DNA of 64,000 nucleotides from Microvirga alba (lineage in GTDB: Bacteria > Pseudomonadota > Alphaproteobacteria > Rhizobiales > Beijerinckiaceae): assembly GCF_015694465.1 (NCBI RefSeq), contig NZ_JADQDO010000001.1, positions 910,319 to 974,318 on the forward strand, read 5' to 3'. Below the pieces are notes generated by a model. It made no database searches, had not been told where the DNA came from, and was given only the letters and a program-made list of their open reading frames with translations. Shown piece after piece: positions 56,300-64,000 of this stretch. The position numbers and the translations under genes are program-made. Position 1 is the first letter of the stretch. Each line of letters opens with the position of its first letter.

Positions 56300-59200
56300 C
56301 TAGAACTTCATGGCGGCTCTCAGGCTGAACTCCTGGCTGAGGAAGTCATTGCCGATCTGGGCCTTGTACTCACCCCGAAGCTCGTACGTGTCCTTCGCCA
56401 TAAACTGCACACCCGCACCGAGGTCGAGCAGCCTGTCCGGAAGTTCCGAACTGGATGTGAAGGTGATACCGGGGCCGCCCCCCTCCGAGAAGGAAACGTT
56501 CTGCCGCAAGCCCTTGCCACGGTTGAAGGTAACCCCCACACTCGCATAGGGCCGCAGCCAGCTCGCGTCGCCGAGATCGAGCCGGGCACCAATCTCGACT
56601 CCTGGCTTAAAGGCGGAGGTCCACGACCGCAGGTCGCTCGCGCGCAGCACCGCTCCGTCGCCGGACAATGTGTAGCCTGGCATGTGCGTGTGCACGAGGT
56701 CGAGATCGGCGTAGGGCCGCAGATACCAGTTCGGGAATGCGAACTCGTAGGCACCACGCAGGCGCATGCCCGCCGTCCAGACGTCGGACTTGTTGAGTGC
56801 CTGCCATTCCGTGTCGCCGACATCAAAAGTGCTGGTGGAATCATAGCTGCCGTAACCGAGGCTGAGCGCGCCGGCGAACAGCCATGGCCCCATCTGGCGC
56901 TTGAGCGCGACGGCGATGTCGCCGCTGTCGCCTTCGATCCGGCTGAGCGCATCCCGCGTGGTGAGCCGGCTCGTGTTGTAGCTGGCTGTTGCGCCTAGGA
57001 ACCAGCCGGGGCTGAACTCCCCTTGTCCACCCATGCGGTAGCTCATCGCCGTTTGCGTGAAGCCGTCGGTGATGCGGTTCTCGAACAGCGAGGTGCGCGA
57101 GCCGATGACGTTGGCCCAGACACACTGGCCCTCCCGCATCAGGGTGCCCCCATCCACAAAGGCCGGGCAGCTCATCGCATAGCCATGAGCCTTCGTGTTG
57201 GAAAGGGTCTGGATTGCCGCCGGCTGCCCGAGCCCCTCCGACAGCGTCATACTGTCGATCGCCCGGCGATATTCTTCCGGAGTGGCGATGTTGGCCATAT
57301 CGGCGAAGGTTCCGGCCATGCCCCGGTTGCCCCCATCCCAGGCCGCCTGCAGGCTGGCCAGGACGGACAGTTCCGTCTTCGTCAGATCGCCCACCGCCTT
57401 TGCGACGAAGGAGGCGGAGGACGGCGCAATTGTGATTGCGTTCTGGCCGGTCGAAACCGTCCACGAGATCGGGCTGGCGGTGCTGGCTCCGGACACTGCG
57501 TTCCGCAGCACGACCGTCGACGTGGCATCGACGACGCGGAAGCTGTTCGATGCCAGCAACCCCTCTACGGCATGGGGCCTGACTGACACACCTTCGACAA
57601 CCAGTTCGGACACCTTCAGCACGTCATTCGCCTGCGTCCCCGCTGCGGCAACGCCGTTGACATCGACCAGAAGCGTGCCGCCGAGCTTGGTCTTTCCGTT
57701 CGTTACGGACGCGGTCGCGATCGTGCCGACGCCGCCAATGTCGAAAGTGCCGTAGTTGGTGAACGTACTCGTCTTCGTTGCGCCGGGAGCGGAGAGATTG
57801 ATCACGCCGGTGCCGGCGCTGCGATAAGTCCCTCCGTGCAGGTTATCGAAGGTATTGACCTCGTCGGCGCGGCTGCCACGCACGCTGAGGTTCACGTCGC
57901 CGATCAGCGTGCCATGGTTCATGACGTTGTCGGAACCGAACGAGGTGAGGATTGCTGTTCCGGACAGGGCGCTGACGGTTGAACCGGAGTAGATGGTGAT
58001 CGCGTTCAGCTTGCCCCCATCGACGGCGATTGCCGCGCCGTCACCGGAGCCGCCGGACAGCGTGCCGCTGAAGTCGATTGCGATATTTCCGCCCAACCTG
58101 GTCGGATCGAGGATGCCGCTGACGTCCTGAAATCCGCTCTGGGCGAAGATGCCGAACGAGTTGGTGCCTGAAGTCTTGATGTCCGCGCCCAGCAGGCTCA
58201 TCGTAATTCGGTCGCCAGTGCCCGTGGAGTTCCCGCGGGCCGCGCGCATCGCGTTGAATTCCTGCCGGCTCTGTCTGATGAGGTCGTCCTCGGTCTTCGA
58301 GATACCGGCCTTGGTCAGAGCTGCAGTCATCTCACTATAGAGGGCGCTGGCCATCCGCTGGGCTTCCGGCGGATCCTCGTACGTCTCCGCCCAGTTCGTT
58401 GGGCGCGAGGTGTAAACTACCTCGTCGAAGAAGCGCCGCGCCGCTGGATCGTCCTTCATCAGCGTGCCGACGAAACCGCCGCCGCCTCCGAGCGACTGGG
58501 CATGGATGCCATGCGCAGCCTTCCCGCTGGTCTCGATCTTCACACCGGCCCCAGCCGTCTTGATCGTCACGGCTCCGCCATCGCCATGCGTCGCGCCACG
58601 GCCGGTAACGAGAGCCTGCGCCGTGCCCAGCAGAACGCCGCTGCCACCGTAGCCACCGCCGCCGCCGATCGACTGCGCAAGCACCGCTGACGCGTGGTCG
58701 CCGGTCGTCGCAATCCGGGCTCCCTTTTCGAACTGGAGTGTGACCGCGCTGCCGTCGCCGCGGTTACCATTCGCGCCGCCGAGGAGAACAGCGGTGTTGA
58801 CCCGAGAGGCGCTGGCACCGTCTACGACCAGTCCGCCGCCGCCACCGATCGATTGTGCCAGCACACCGAAGGAATTTACGCCACTCGTCGCCACGGTGCC
58901 GCTGATGGACAGATCGACCTTGCCGCCCGATCCGTTGGATCTCTCGCCACCGAGGCGAACGCTATCGCTTCCGGCAGCGCCACCCTTGGAGGCCAGGGCC
59001 GTCGCGCGCTTCAGGTCGTCCTTGATGTCGATCCCGATGGCCTCGAACATCTCGATCGTCGCCGCCTCGCCGAGAGCCTTCTTGATCTCGATCAGACCAA
59101 GAAGGTCGTAGCTCGCATCGGTGATGATTCCGCCGCCCCCGCCAACGGACTGAGCCACGATGCCGTGGGCCTGATTTCCGACCGTCGCGATCGTGCCGGC

Positions 59201-62200
59201 ATGTTTGACGGTGACCGCGTTGCCATTCCCGGAGACCCCGTCCGAACCGCCTATCGTGGAGACGCTGCTCAACACGAATTCGCCTGCCTGCAGATCCCTG
59301 CCAGTCGTCGCGAGGCCGCCGCCGCCGCCAATGGACTGGGCCAGGACGCCGAATGAACCGTTGCCGGCGGTCGTGATCTTGCCCGTCTGGTCGACCTGCG
59401 CCTTGACCGCACCGCCGTTGCCACCACCGCCACCGCTGCCGCCGACGGCTGTCTTCTCGCTCCAAAACTTTCCGGAGCCCGCCGCGGCCGAACCGCCATT
59501 GCCGCCGCCGCCGCCGATGGATTGCACCACGATAGCGGAAGCGGCGTTGCCGAACGTGGTGAGTGTGCCGCCGGAGCTCACACTGACGGGCGCTTCCACC
59601 GTACCGCCGCCGTTGCCGCTCGCGCCACCCGCACCGCCGACTGAGGAGTTCCAAGCCAGCGAGATCGGGACGGACGGTTTGAGCCGGCTGAAGATACCTT
59701 TGTTGCTCGCCGCTTTCTCGGCAGTCGTGCCGAACTGCTTTGCGAGGAAGCTGACGATCGCATCGCCAGTCTTTCCGGCAATGTTCGAGTCCTTGTACTG
59801 CGCCACGACATCCTTCAGCTGCGGAAGGGCCATCTTGGCGACATTGATGAGCTGGCTCTTCGTCTGCGAGGCCTCGTGTGTCGAATACCACTCGCTGCCG
59901 CTCGATGAGGCGGTTGCGCCGCCGCCAATACCGCCACCGCCGCCGACCGATAGAGCATGGATCGCGTAGGATCCCACTCCGGCGGTGGTGATCGAGGCCC
60001 CTTCCTGGTTCGTCACGGTGACGAGGCCACCGTGATTGCCTGAACCGCCCTTGCCGCCGACAGCATCGTTGAAGGTCACGTTACTGGCCGCCGTCAATGT
60101 GGCGTTGCCGCCGTTGCCGCCGCCGCCGCCGACGCTCATCGCCACGATGCCGGACGAGCTTTGGCCGTTAGTGACGATCGATCCGTTGTTGACGACCTCG
60201 ACCGTGCCCCCGATCCCTCCACTGCCGCCGCTGCCGCCGACCGAGGAGTTGACCGAGAACTCCACCGAGCCCGATCGCATGCCGGCGAGCCAGGAGGTGA
60301 GGCCAGCCACGCTGAACGTGGGAAGGGGCAGGGAGGCTCCGCCGTTGCCGCCACCGCCGCCGACGCTCATCGCCATGATGCCGGCCGAGGCCAGCCCTGA
60401 GGTCGTCACAGCGGCAGAGTTCGCGACGGTGACTTTGCCACCGGTATTGCCTTTCCCGCCCTGGCCTCCGATGCCGTGGGTAGCCGTCAGGGTCGGGAAT
60501 CGGGGATCAATGGCGACGGCCGTTGCCTTTGCCGTGGCCGAGCCGCCGTTGCCGCCGCCGCCGCCGATGCTCATCGCCACGAGCCCGGAGGCGAGCATGC
60601 CGCCGGTCGTGACATCGAGGGCGTTGTTGACCAGCACAGTGCCGCCCGTCGCGCCTTCGCCTCCGTTTCCGCCCACGGCCCGCGCATACGCCACATGAGC
60701 GCCGATACTGACGGCGGTCGCATCGCCACCACTGCCACCACCGCCGCCGACCGATTGCGCCACGATGCCGGCCGCGTAGGCCCCGGATGTCTGCACCCAG
60801 CCCTTGGCCGCCGATGCATCCAGCGCCTTGTTAGTGACCGTGACGCTACCGCCTCGTGCGCCGCTGCCGCCGTCTCCACCAAGGGCGACGGCTCCCATAA
60901 GGCCAAAGGCTTTAGCGTCGCCACCTGCTCCGCCGCCGCCGCCGATGCTCTGCGCGAGGATGCCCGTCGCATCTTCACCCGAGGTTGCGACCGTCCCCCA
61001 ATTGTTGACGGTGACCGTTCCACCGATTCCGCCGGTCCCGCCGGTCCCGCCCGAACTGAAAAATGGCGAAAGTGCGCTGCCGCCGCTGCCGCCGCTGCCG
61101 CCAGCGGCGGTAGCGAGACCGCCCTGGAAGGCGCTCGCCGACTTTCCGCCGCCAACGCTCTGCGCAACGAGGCCGAGGGAGTTCTTTCCGCTCGTTTCGA
61201 TCTTGCCTCCGGCGTCGATCTTGGCCGTGCCGCCGTTACCCGCGTTGCCGCCGGAACCGCCGGAGAAGATGCCGCCACCGCCGTGTCCGCCCATACCGCC
61301 GACCGATTGAACGACGATACCCGCCGAGTCGGTGCCGGTGGTCCTGATCGTGCCTGAAAGGGTCGCCTGCGCCGTTCCGCCGATGCCTCCACGCGCGCCG
61401 CCGGCGCCGCCGACGATGGCGGAATTCGTGCCGCCTGCACCGCCGACTGACTGGACGACAGCGCCTGCCGAAGAGGCACCGGAACTCGTGAGGAGCGCCC
61501 CGTCGAGGTTCAGCGTAGCTGTTCCACCATCGCCGCCGATGGAGGGTCGATAGAATAGTCCTTGGCTGTCGTGCGAGCCGCCGTTGCCGCCGATCGACTG
61601 GAGTACCAGCACGGGCGCGTTCCTCCCGGCGCTCGACAGGCTGACCGCACCTCCCAGCGTAGCGGTGACGTTGCCGCCCAGTCCTCCGCCGTTGTACTGT
61701 GAGGCGGAACCGCCGTCGCCACCTTTGCCACCTTTTGATTGAACCCAGGCGGCAGCAAAATTGTCCCCGATCGTCCCGATGGTCAGGAGTGGCGTCGAAC
61801 TGGTCGTGCCCTTGTCGCCGAGCGTAAGGTCAACCCGGCCGCCCTGACCACCCCTGCCCGTCGTGGTCATGCCATAGCCACCGCTTCCGCCTTCCGAATA
61901 GAGTCGGATCGCGGCGGTCGGATAGGACGAGGAGCCGATGCCTTCCAGTTGGGTTGCGTAGCGCCCGTAAAGGCCGTCTTGAATGAAGGTGACGGTACCG
62001 CCGTCGCCGCCACTGCCTCCGGTCTGACGCAGCGGCGGGCCGCGCTCCTGGTCGACGCTTTTTCCGTCGCCTCCGGTTCCGCCGACCGAGCCGAGCAGGA
62101 TCATGCTGGTGGAGGAACGCAGCCGTAGCCCCTGTGGAAAGGGGTTTCTGTATTCAAGCGCGGTGCCCGAGGCGCCGGCTGTCGGGTAATCCCAACTTGC

Positions 62201-62386
62201 CCACGGCCAGTACCAGGGCGGCGACGTGCCGTCTTTGCCATTTGCGCCCTGGCTAATGACGCTGATCGCGCCGTCCGCTGCCGATGCGTCTATCGTCGCC
62301 GCAGACATCGCCAGGACGCTCGTGCCGCCAAGCAACATGGTCGCGATTCCGCGCGCGGCTACCTGAGATGCCGAAATTCGTTTCAC
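56300..62386 (-). CDS. Giant glycine-rich autotransporter (type Va secretion)
   Basis: A protein of about 2,028 residues. A basic signal peptide (KRISASQVAARGIATMLLGGTSVLAMSAATIDASAA) is followed by a passenger of about 1,700 residues. It contains at least 16 copies of a repeat centred on AQSIGGGGGxGG with flanking strands such as GGxVTVxNxGxIxTSG, suggesting a beta-helix. The last 290 residues form the autotransporter barrel (CVWANVIGSRTSLFE...), ending LRAAMKF with the terminal Phe used in barrel assembly. GTG 62386 is preferred because GGGGGC lies just upstream; an ATG at 62440 would extend it by 18 residues. The antisense frames are shadows. Confidence 0.9.
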   Translation of the reverse strand: MKRISASQVAARGIATMLLGGTSVLAMSAATIDASAADGAISVISQGANGKDGTSPPWYWPWASWDYPTAGASGTALEYRNPFPQGLRLRSSTSMILLGSVGGTGGDGKSVDQERGPPLRQTGGSGGDGGTVTFIQDGLYGRYATQLEGIGSSSYPTAAIRLYSEGGSGGYGMTTTGRGGQGGRVDLTLGDKGTTSSTPLLTIGTIGDNFAAAWVQSKGGKGGDGGSASQYNGGGLGGNVTATLGGAVSLSSAGRNAPVLVLQSIGGNGGSHDSQGLFYRPSIGGDGGTATLNLDGALLTSSGASSAGAVVQSVGGAGGTNSAIVGGAGGARGGIGGTAQATLSGTIRTTGTDSAGIVVQSVGGMGGHGGGGIFSGGSGGNAGNGGTAKIDAGGKIETSGKNSLGLVAQSVGGGKSASAFQGGLATAAGGSGGSGGSALSPFFSSGGTGGTGGIGGTVTVNNWGTVATSGEDATGILAQSIGGGGGAGGDAKAFGLMGAVALGGDGGSGARGGSVTVTNKALDASAAKGWVQTSGAYAAGIVAQSVGGGGGSGGDATAVSIGAHVAYARAVGGNGGEGATGGTVLVNNALDVTTGGMLASGLVAMSIGGGGGNGGSATAKATAVAIDPRFPTLTATHGIGGQGGKGNTGGKVTVANSAAVTTSGLASAGIMAMSVGGGGGNGGASLPLPTFSVAGLTSWLAGMRSGSVEFSVNSSVGGSGGSGGIGGTVEVVNNGSIVTNGQSSSGIVAMSVGGGGGNGGNATLTAASNVTFNDAVGGKGGSGNHGGLVTVTNQEGASITTAGVGSYAIHALSVGGGGGIGGGATASSSGSEWYSTHEASQTKSQLINVAKMALPQLKDVVAQYKDSNIAGKTGDAIVSFLAKQFGTTAEKAASNKGIFSRLKPSVPISLAWNSSVGGAGGASGNGGGTVEAPVSVSSGGTLTTFGNAASAIVVQSIGGGGGNGGSAAAGSGKFWSEKTAVGGSGGGGGNGGAVKAQVDQTGKITTAGNGSFGVLAQSIGGGGGLATTGRDLQAGEFVLSSVSTIGGSDGVSGNGNAVTVKHAGTIATVGNQAHGIVAQSVGGGGGIITDASYDLLGLIEIKKALGEAATIEMFEAIGIDIKDDLKRATALASKGGAAGSDSVRLGGERSNGSGGKVDLSISGTVATSGVNSFGVLAQSIGGGGGLVVDGASASRVNTAVLLGGANGNRGDGSAVTLQFEKGARIATTGDHASAVLAQSIGGGGGYGGSGVLLGTAQALVTGRGATHGDGGAVTIKTAGAGVKIETSGKAAHGIHAQSLGGGGGFVGTLMKDDPAARRFFDEVVYTSRPTNWAETYEDPPEAQRMASALYSEMTAALTKAGISKTEDDLIRQSRQEFNAMRAARGNSTGTGDRITMSLLGADIKTSGTNSFGIFAQSGFQDVSGILDPTRLGGNIAIDFSGTLSGGSGDGAAIAVDGGKLNAITIYSGSTVSALSGTAILTSFGSDNVMNHGTLIGDVNLSVRGSRADEVNTFDNLHGGTYRSAGTGVINLSAPGATKTSTFTNYGTFDIGGVGTIATASVTNGKTKLGGTLLVDVNGVAAAGTQANDVLKVSELVVEGVSVRPHAVEGLLASNSFRVVDATSTVVLRNAVSGASTASPISWTVSTGQNAITIAPSSASFVAKAVGDLTKTELSVLASLQAAWDGGNRGMAGTFADMANIATPEEYRRAIDSMTLSEGLGQPAAIQTLSNTKAHGYAMSCPAFVDGGTLMREGQCVWANVIGSRTSLFENRITDGFTQTAMSYRMGGQGEFSPGWFLGATASYNTSRLTTRDALSRIEGDSGDIAVALKRQMGPWLFAGALSLGYGSYDSTSTFDVGDTEWQALNKSDVWTAGMRLRGAYEFAFPNWYLRPYADLDLVHTHMPGYTLSGDGAVLRASDLRSWTSAFKPGVEIGARLDLGDASWLRPYASVGVTFNRGKGLRQNVSFSEGGGPGITFTSSSELPDRLLDLGAGVQFMAKDTYELRGEYKAQIGNDFLSQEFSLRAAMKF

Positions 62387-63489
62387 GATTGCCCCCAAAC
62401 CGCGTCTCTTGCACGAGACGTCCCTGCTTCGCCCGAGCATGTCCCGCGACAGTCTTCGCTGTCTGAAAGCGTGGCGTGCCGGGCCCTGTTGTTCCTCACA
62501 GCGGCATGGCGCTGATTCGTAATCTCAGAATAACAGGTTTACTTCCCTAACGTCATGCGCCTCGCGAGCCTCAAGGCAGCGCGCGGGATCGTCACCCGCA
62601 TGGGACGAAGCTCTAACTGTCCGTCCGACGAAACGGCCCGATCCTCGTCTCAAGGGAGCGGGCAAAGCACCGAATACGATAATGTCATAAGAGCGTAATG
62701 TCTGGCATGCGCTCAATGGATTGGCTTCTTGTGTTAAGATCGGCGGATCGACCTTCAGCGACCTGTCGCAGATCGGCCAGCCTGACCAGGATTCCCTTGT
62801 TGGCCAGTGGCGTAATGAGAAGGTCGTCACATCACCGATCCTCCGTCGCCTTGCTGCTTTCCGCAGGTTCGCTCGGTTCGTACAGCAACGAGTAACCGAT
62901 TGCCGGGGTATCCTGAGCGCGACACTTCCCAGTGCCGATCAGAGGGGTCAAACGGTGGTCTTCAGCCAGAACGTCATTGATCGAGCCGGGTAGGGGGCTG
63001 GACCGAACTCCGGGATTTCGCCCGCCCTCACAACAGGCGAACGCGTGGGCCTACTGGATCGGCCAACCAAGTGCCTGCGAAGGGCCAGCGTACGGTCCTC
63101 GCCGCACGCGACCTGGTCGCCTCCGATGCCTGCCTGAAGGTGAGAGACCGCTACCCGAAAGATCCTTTGTTTGTCCCGGCGAGCGGGTTAAACCAAGGCT
63201 CATTCAGCCGGCACTCGAAAAGGCCCGCCATGCCATCGGTGCTGAGCGGGGCTTGACCATCCGGTCTGTCCGGCATGGGGTGGCCTTTCGCATGAAGCGC
63301 GATGGGGGGCTCGTGTCTATGCCATTGCGCGCCAACTCGGGATCTCAGTTCAGGCGGCCGGGCGCGCCTTCCTTGAGCAATCTTTAGAACGTGATGCGCG
63401 CAGGCTGGTCGACGCCTGTGGTACCCGGCATATCTCCGTCAACTGTCCGCTTGGATTGCACGGAATGAGGATCGGAAGATCGATCTTTC
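62387..63489. other. Long region without a recognised gene
   Basis: About 1.1 kb upstream of the autotransporter. The only notable stretch is an open frame at 63246-63530 without a start codon, reading RWGARVYAIARQLGISVQAA and later CGTRHISVNCPLGLHGMRIG, which I do not recognise. It could be a degraded gene. The autotransporter promoter should lie near 62450-62560 but was not identified. Confidence 0.4.
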
Positions 63490-64000
63490 ATGGGCAAAAC
63501 CTCTGGAAAAGAAGAGCTTGAATCTTATGCCAATCGGGCAGGGGGTGAGTCCAGCGGCGTTACTCCTTCGTCTCGGCCCCTCGCACCCAGGGGCGGAACG
63601 CCAATACAGCCCATAATGCCCGTGCCTGGATTATTCCGTCTGAGGATGCGAAGGGCCATTGAACACGTCCGACCCATTCTCACACCCGCAAACGCCATGG
63701 CCATCATCGTCTGGAAGGAGGAGCCGAACTATCCACGCTCGGCGAGTTACAGCGCGATATATGCCCTTCGCTACTCATTGGACTTGCTTCCCGCGGAGAT
63801 GTCTCAGTTGAAACGCGACGACTATCAGCCTGGGCCGAAGGCACAACGGACGGTTAGATCGAAAGGCGACATCCGTTCGCTCCTTGCTACAGCGAGCGCG
63901 GGGCGAGATCACTTTTCATATAATGTTGCAACCACTTTGAAATGTCTCAGGTTTTTGCAATTTAGAAATGTCACAGGGTGCTACGGCGCCTCTGCCGGGG
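63490..64000 (+). CDS. Unidentified open frame running off the window
   Basis: From ATG 63490 a frame of 170 codons continues to the window end without a stop. It includes MAIIVWKEEPNYPRSASYSA (starting at an alternative ATG, 63697) and YALRYSLDLLPAEMSQLKRD. No known domain is recognised. The last part overlaps IS21-like terminal repeats, so an insertion may interrupt it. Could be a decayed gene or a chance frame. Confidence 0.3.
   Translation, partial: MGKTSGKEELESYANRAGGESSGVTPSSRPLAPRGGTPIQPIMPVPGLFRLRMRRAIEHVRPILTPANAMAIIVWKEEPNYPRSASYSAIYALRYSLDLLPAEMSQLKRDDYQPGPKAQRTVRSKGDIRSLLATASAGRDHFSYNVATTLKCLRFLQFRNVTGCYGASAG
63940..63977. repeat. Direct repeats resembling an IS21-family end
   Basis: AAATGTCTCAGG (63940-63951) and AAATGTCACAGG (63966-63977) are 12-base direct repeats with one mismatch at a 26-base period, separated by TTTTTGCAATTTAG. 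Multiple short terminal repeats of this AATGTCAC type are what I remember from IS21-like elements. The element itself would lie beyond the window. Confidence 0.4.

Noticed and set aside
60476..61357. Long plus-strand open frames opposite the autotransporter
   Set aside because: They arise from the Gly-codon-rich repeats read in antisense, are Ala/Arg/Pro-rich with no domain, and the minus frame has a signal peptide and barrel.

Overview
The window looks like chromosome of a Hyphomicrobiales (Rhizobiales) alphaproteobacterium. Supporting signs are high GC, the fused ispDF gene, the dusB-ntrBC-ntrYX-hfq-hflX order, and a pdhA-pdhB-pdhC-lpdA locus with a lipoyl domain on E1-beta. Interspersed palindromes and an HWE-type kinase also fit. 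A Methylobacteriaceae/Beijerinckiaceae-type organism (Microvirga- or Methylobacterium-like) is my best guess; genus is inference.

Region 1 (1-15.9 kb) is core metabolism: end of secG, pyrG, a VOC protein, a DUF350 membrane protein, kdsA, an MFS transporter, queF (reverse), eno, hsp20, ftsB, pdhA, pdhB, a DUF5076-like protein, pdhC, a tautomerase and lpdA. Gaps carry three families of palindromic intergenic repeats. Region 2 (15.9-25.2 kb) is accessory. It holds a decayed IS5-type transposase next to an ArsR-SRPBCC-GFA module with a clear promoter/operator, then dctA and an alpha/beta hydrolase. Two neighbouring paralogous proteins of unknown function follow, then a LOV-like HWE histidine kinase lacking the photoactive cysteine, overlapped by a single-domain response regulator. 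A small Cys-rich protein and a triple 34-bp hairpin array end the region.

Region 3 (25.2-40.2 kb) returns to core genes: lipA, a P-loop kinase-like protein, a RatA/Coq10 protein, cinA/pncC and ispDF (reverse), dusB-ntrB-ntrC-ntrY-ntrX, hfq-hflX, mazG (reverse) and a nucleotidyltransferase-like protein. Region 4 (40.5-52.6 kb) is a polyamine catabolic locus. A Tat-exported spermidine-dehydrogenase-like flavoprotein, a class I glutamine amidotransferase, a PotFGHI-type importer, PuuB-like oxidase and PuuA-like ligase lie on the reverse strand. A GntR/FCD regulator and a PuuC-like aldehyde dehydrogenase diverge from them. An identical 13-bp sequence lies upstream of both divergent sides and is a candidate operator.

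Region 5 (52.6-64 kb) has a cation/proton antiporter fused to USP-like domains, a GMC oxidoreductase pseudogene, an IS110 transposase fragment and a giant Gly-rich autotransporter of about 2,030 residues. The end is poorly coding and closes with an unidentified open frame and IS21-like terminal repeats. No rRNA, tRNA or CRISPR array was recognised.
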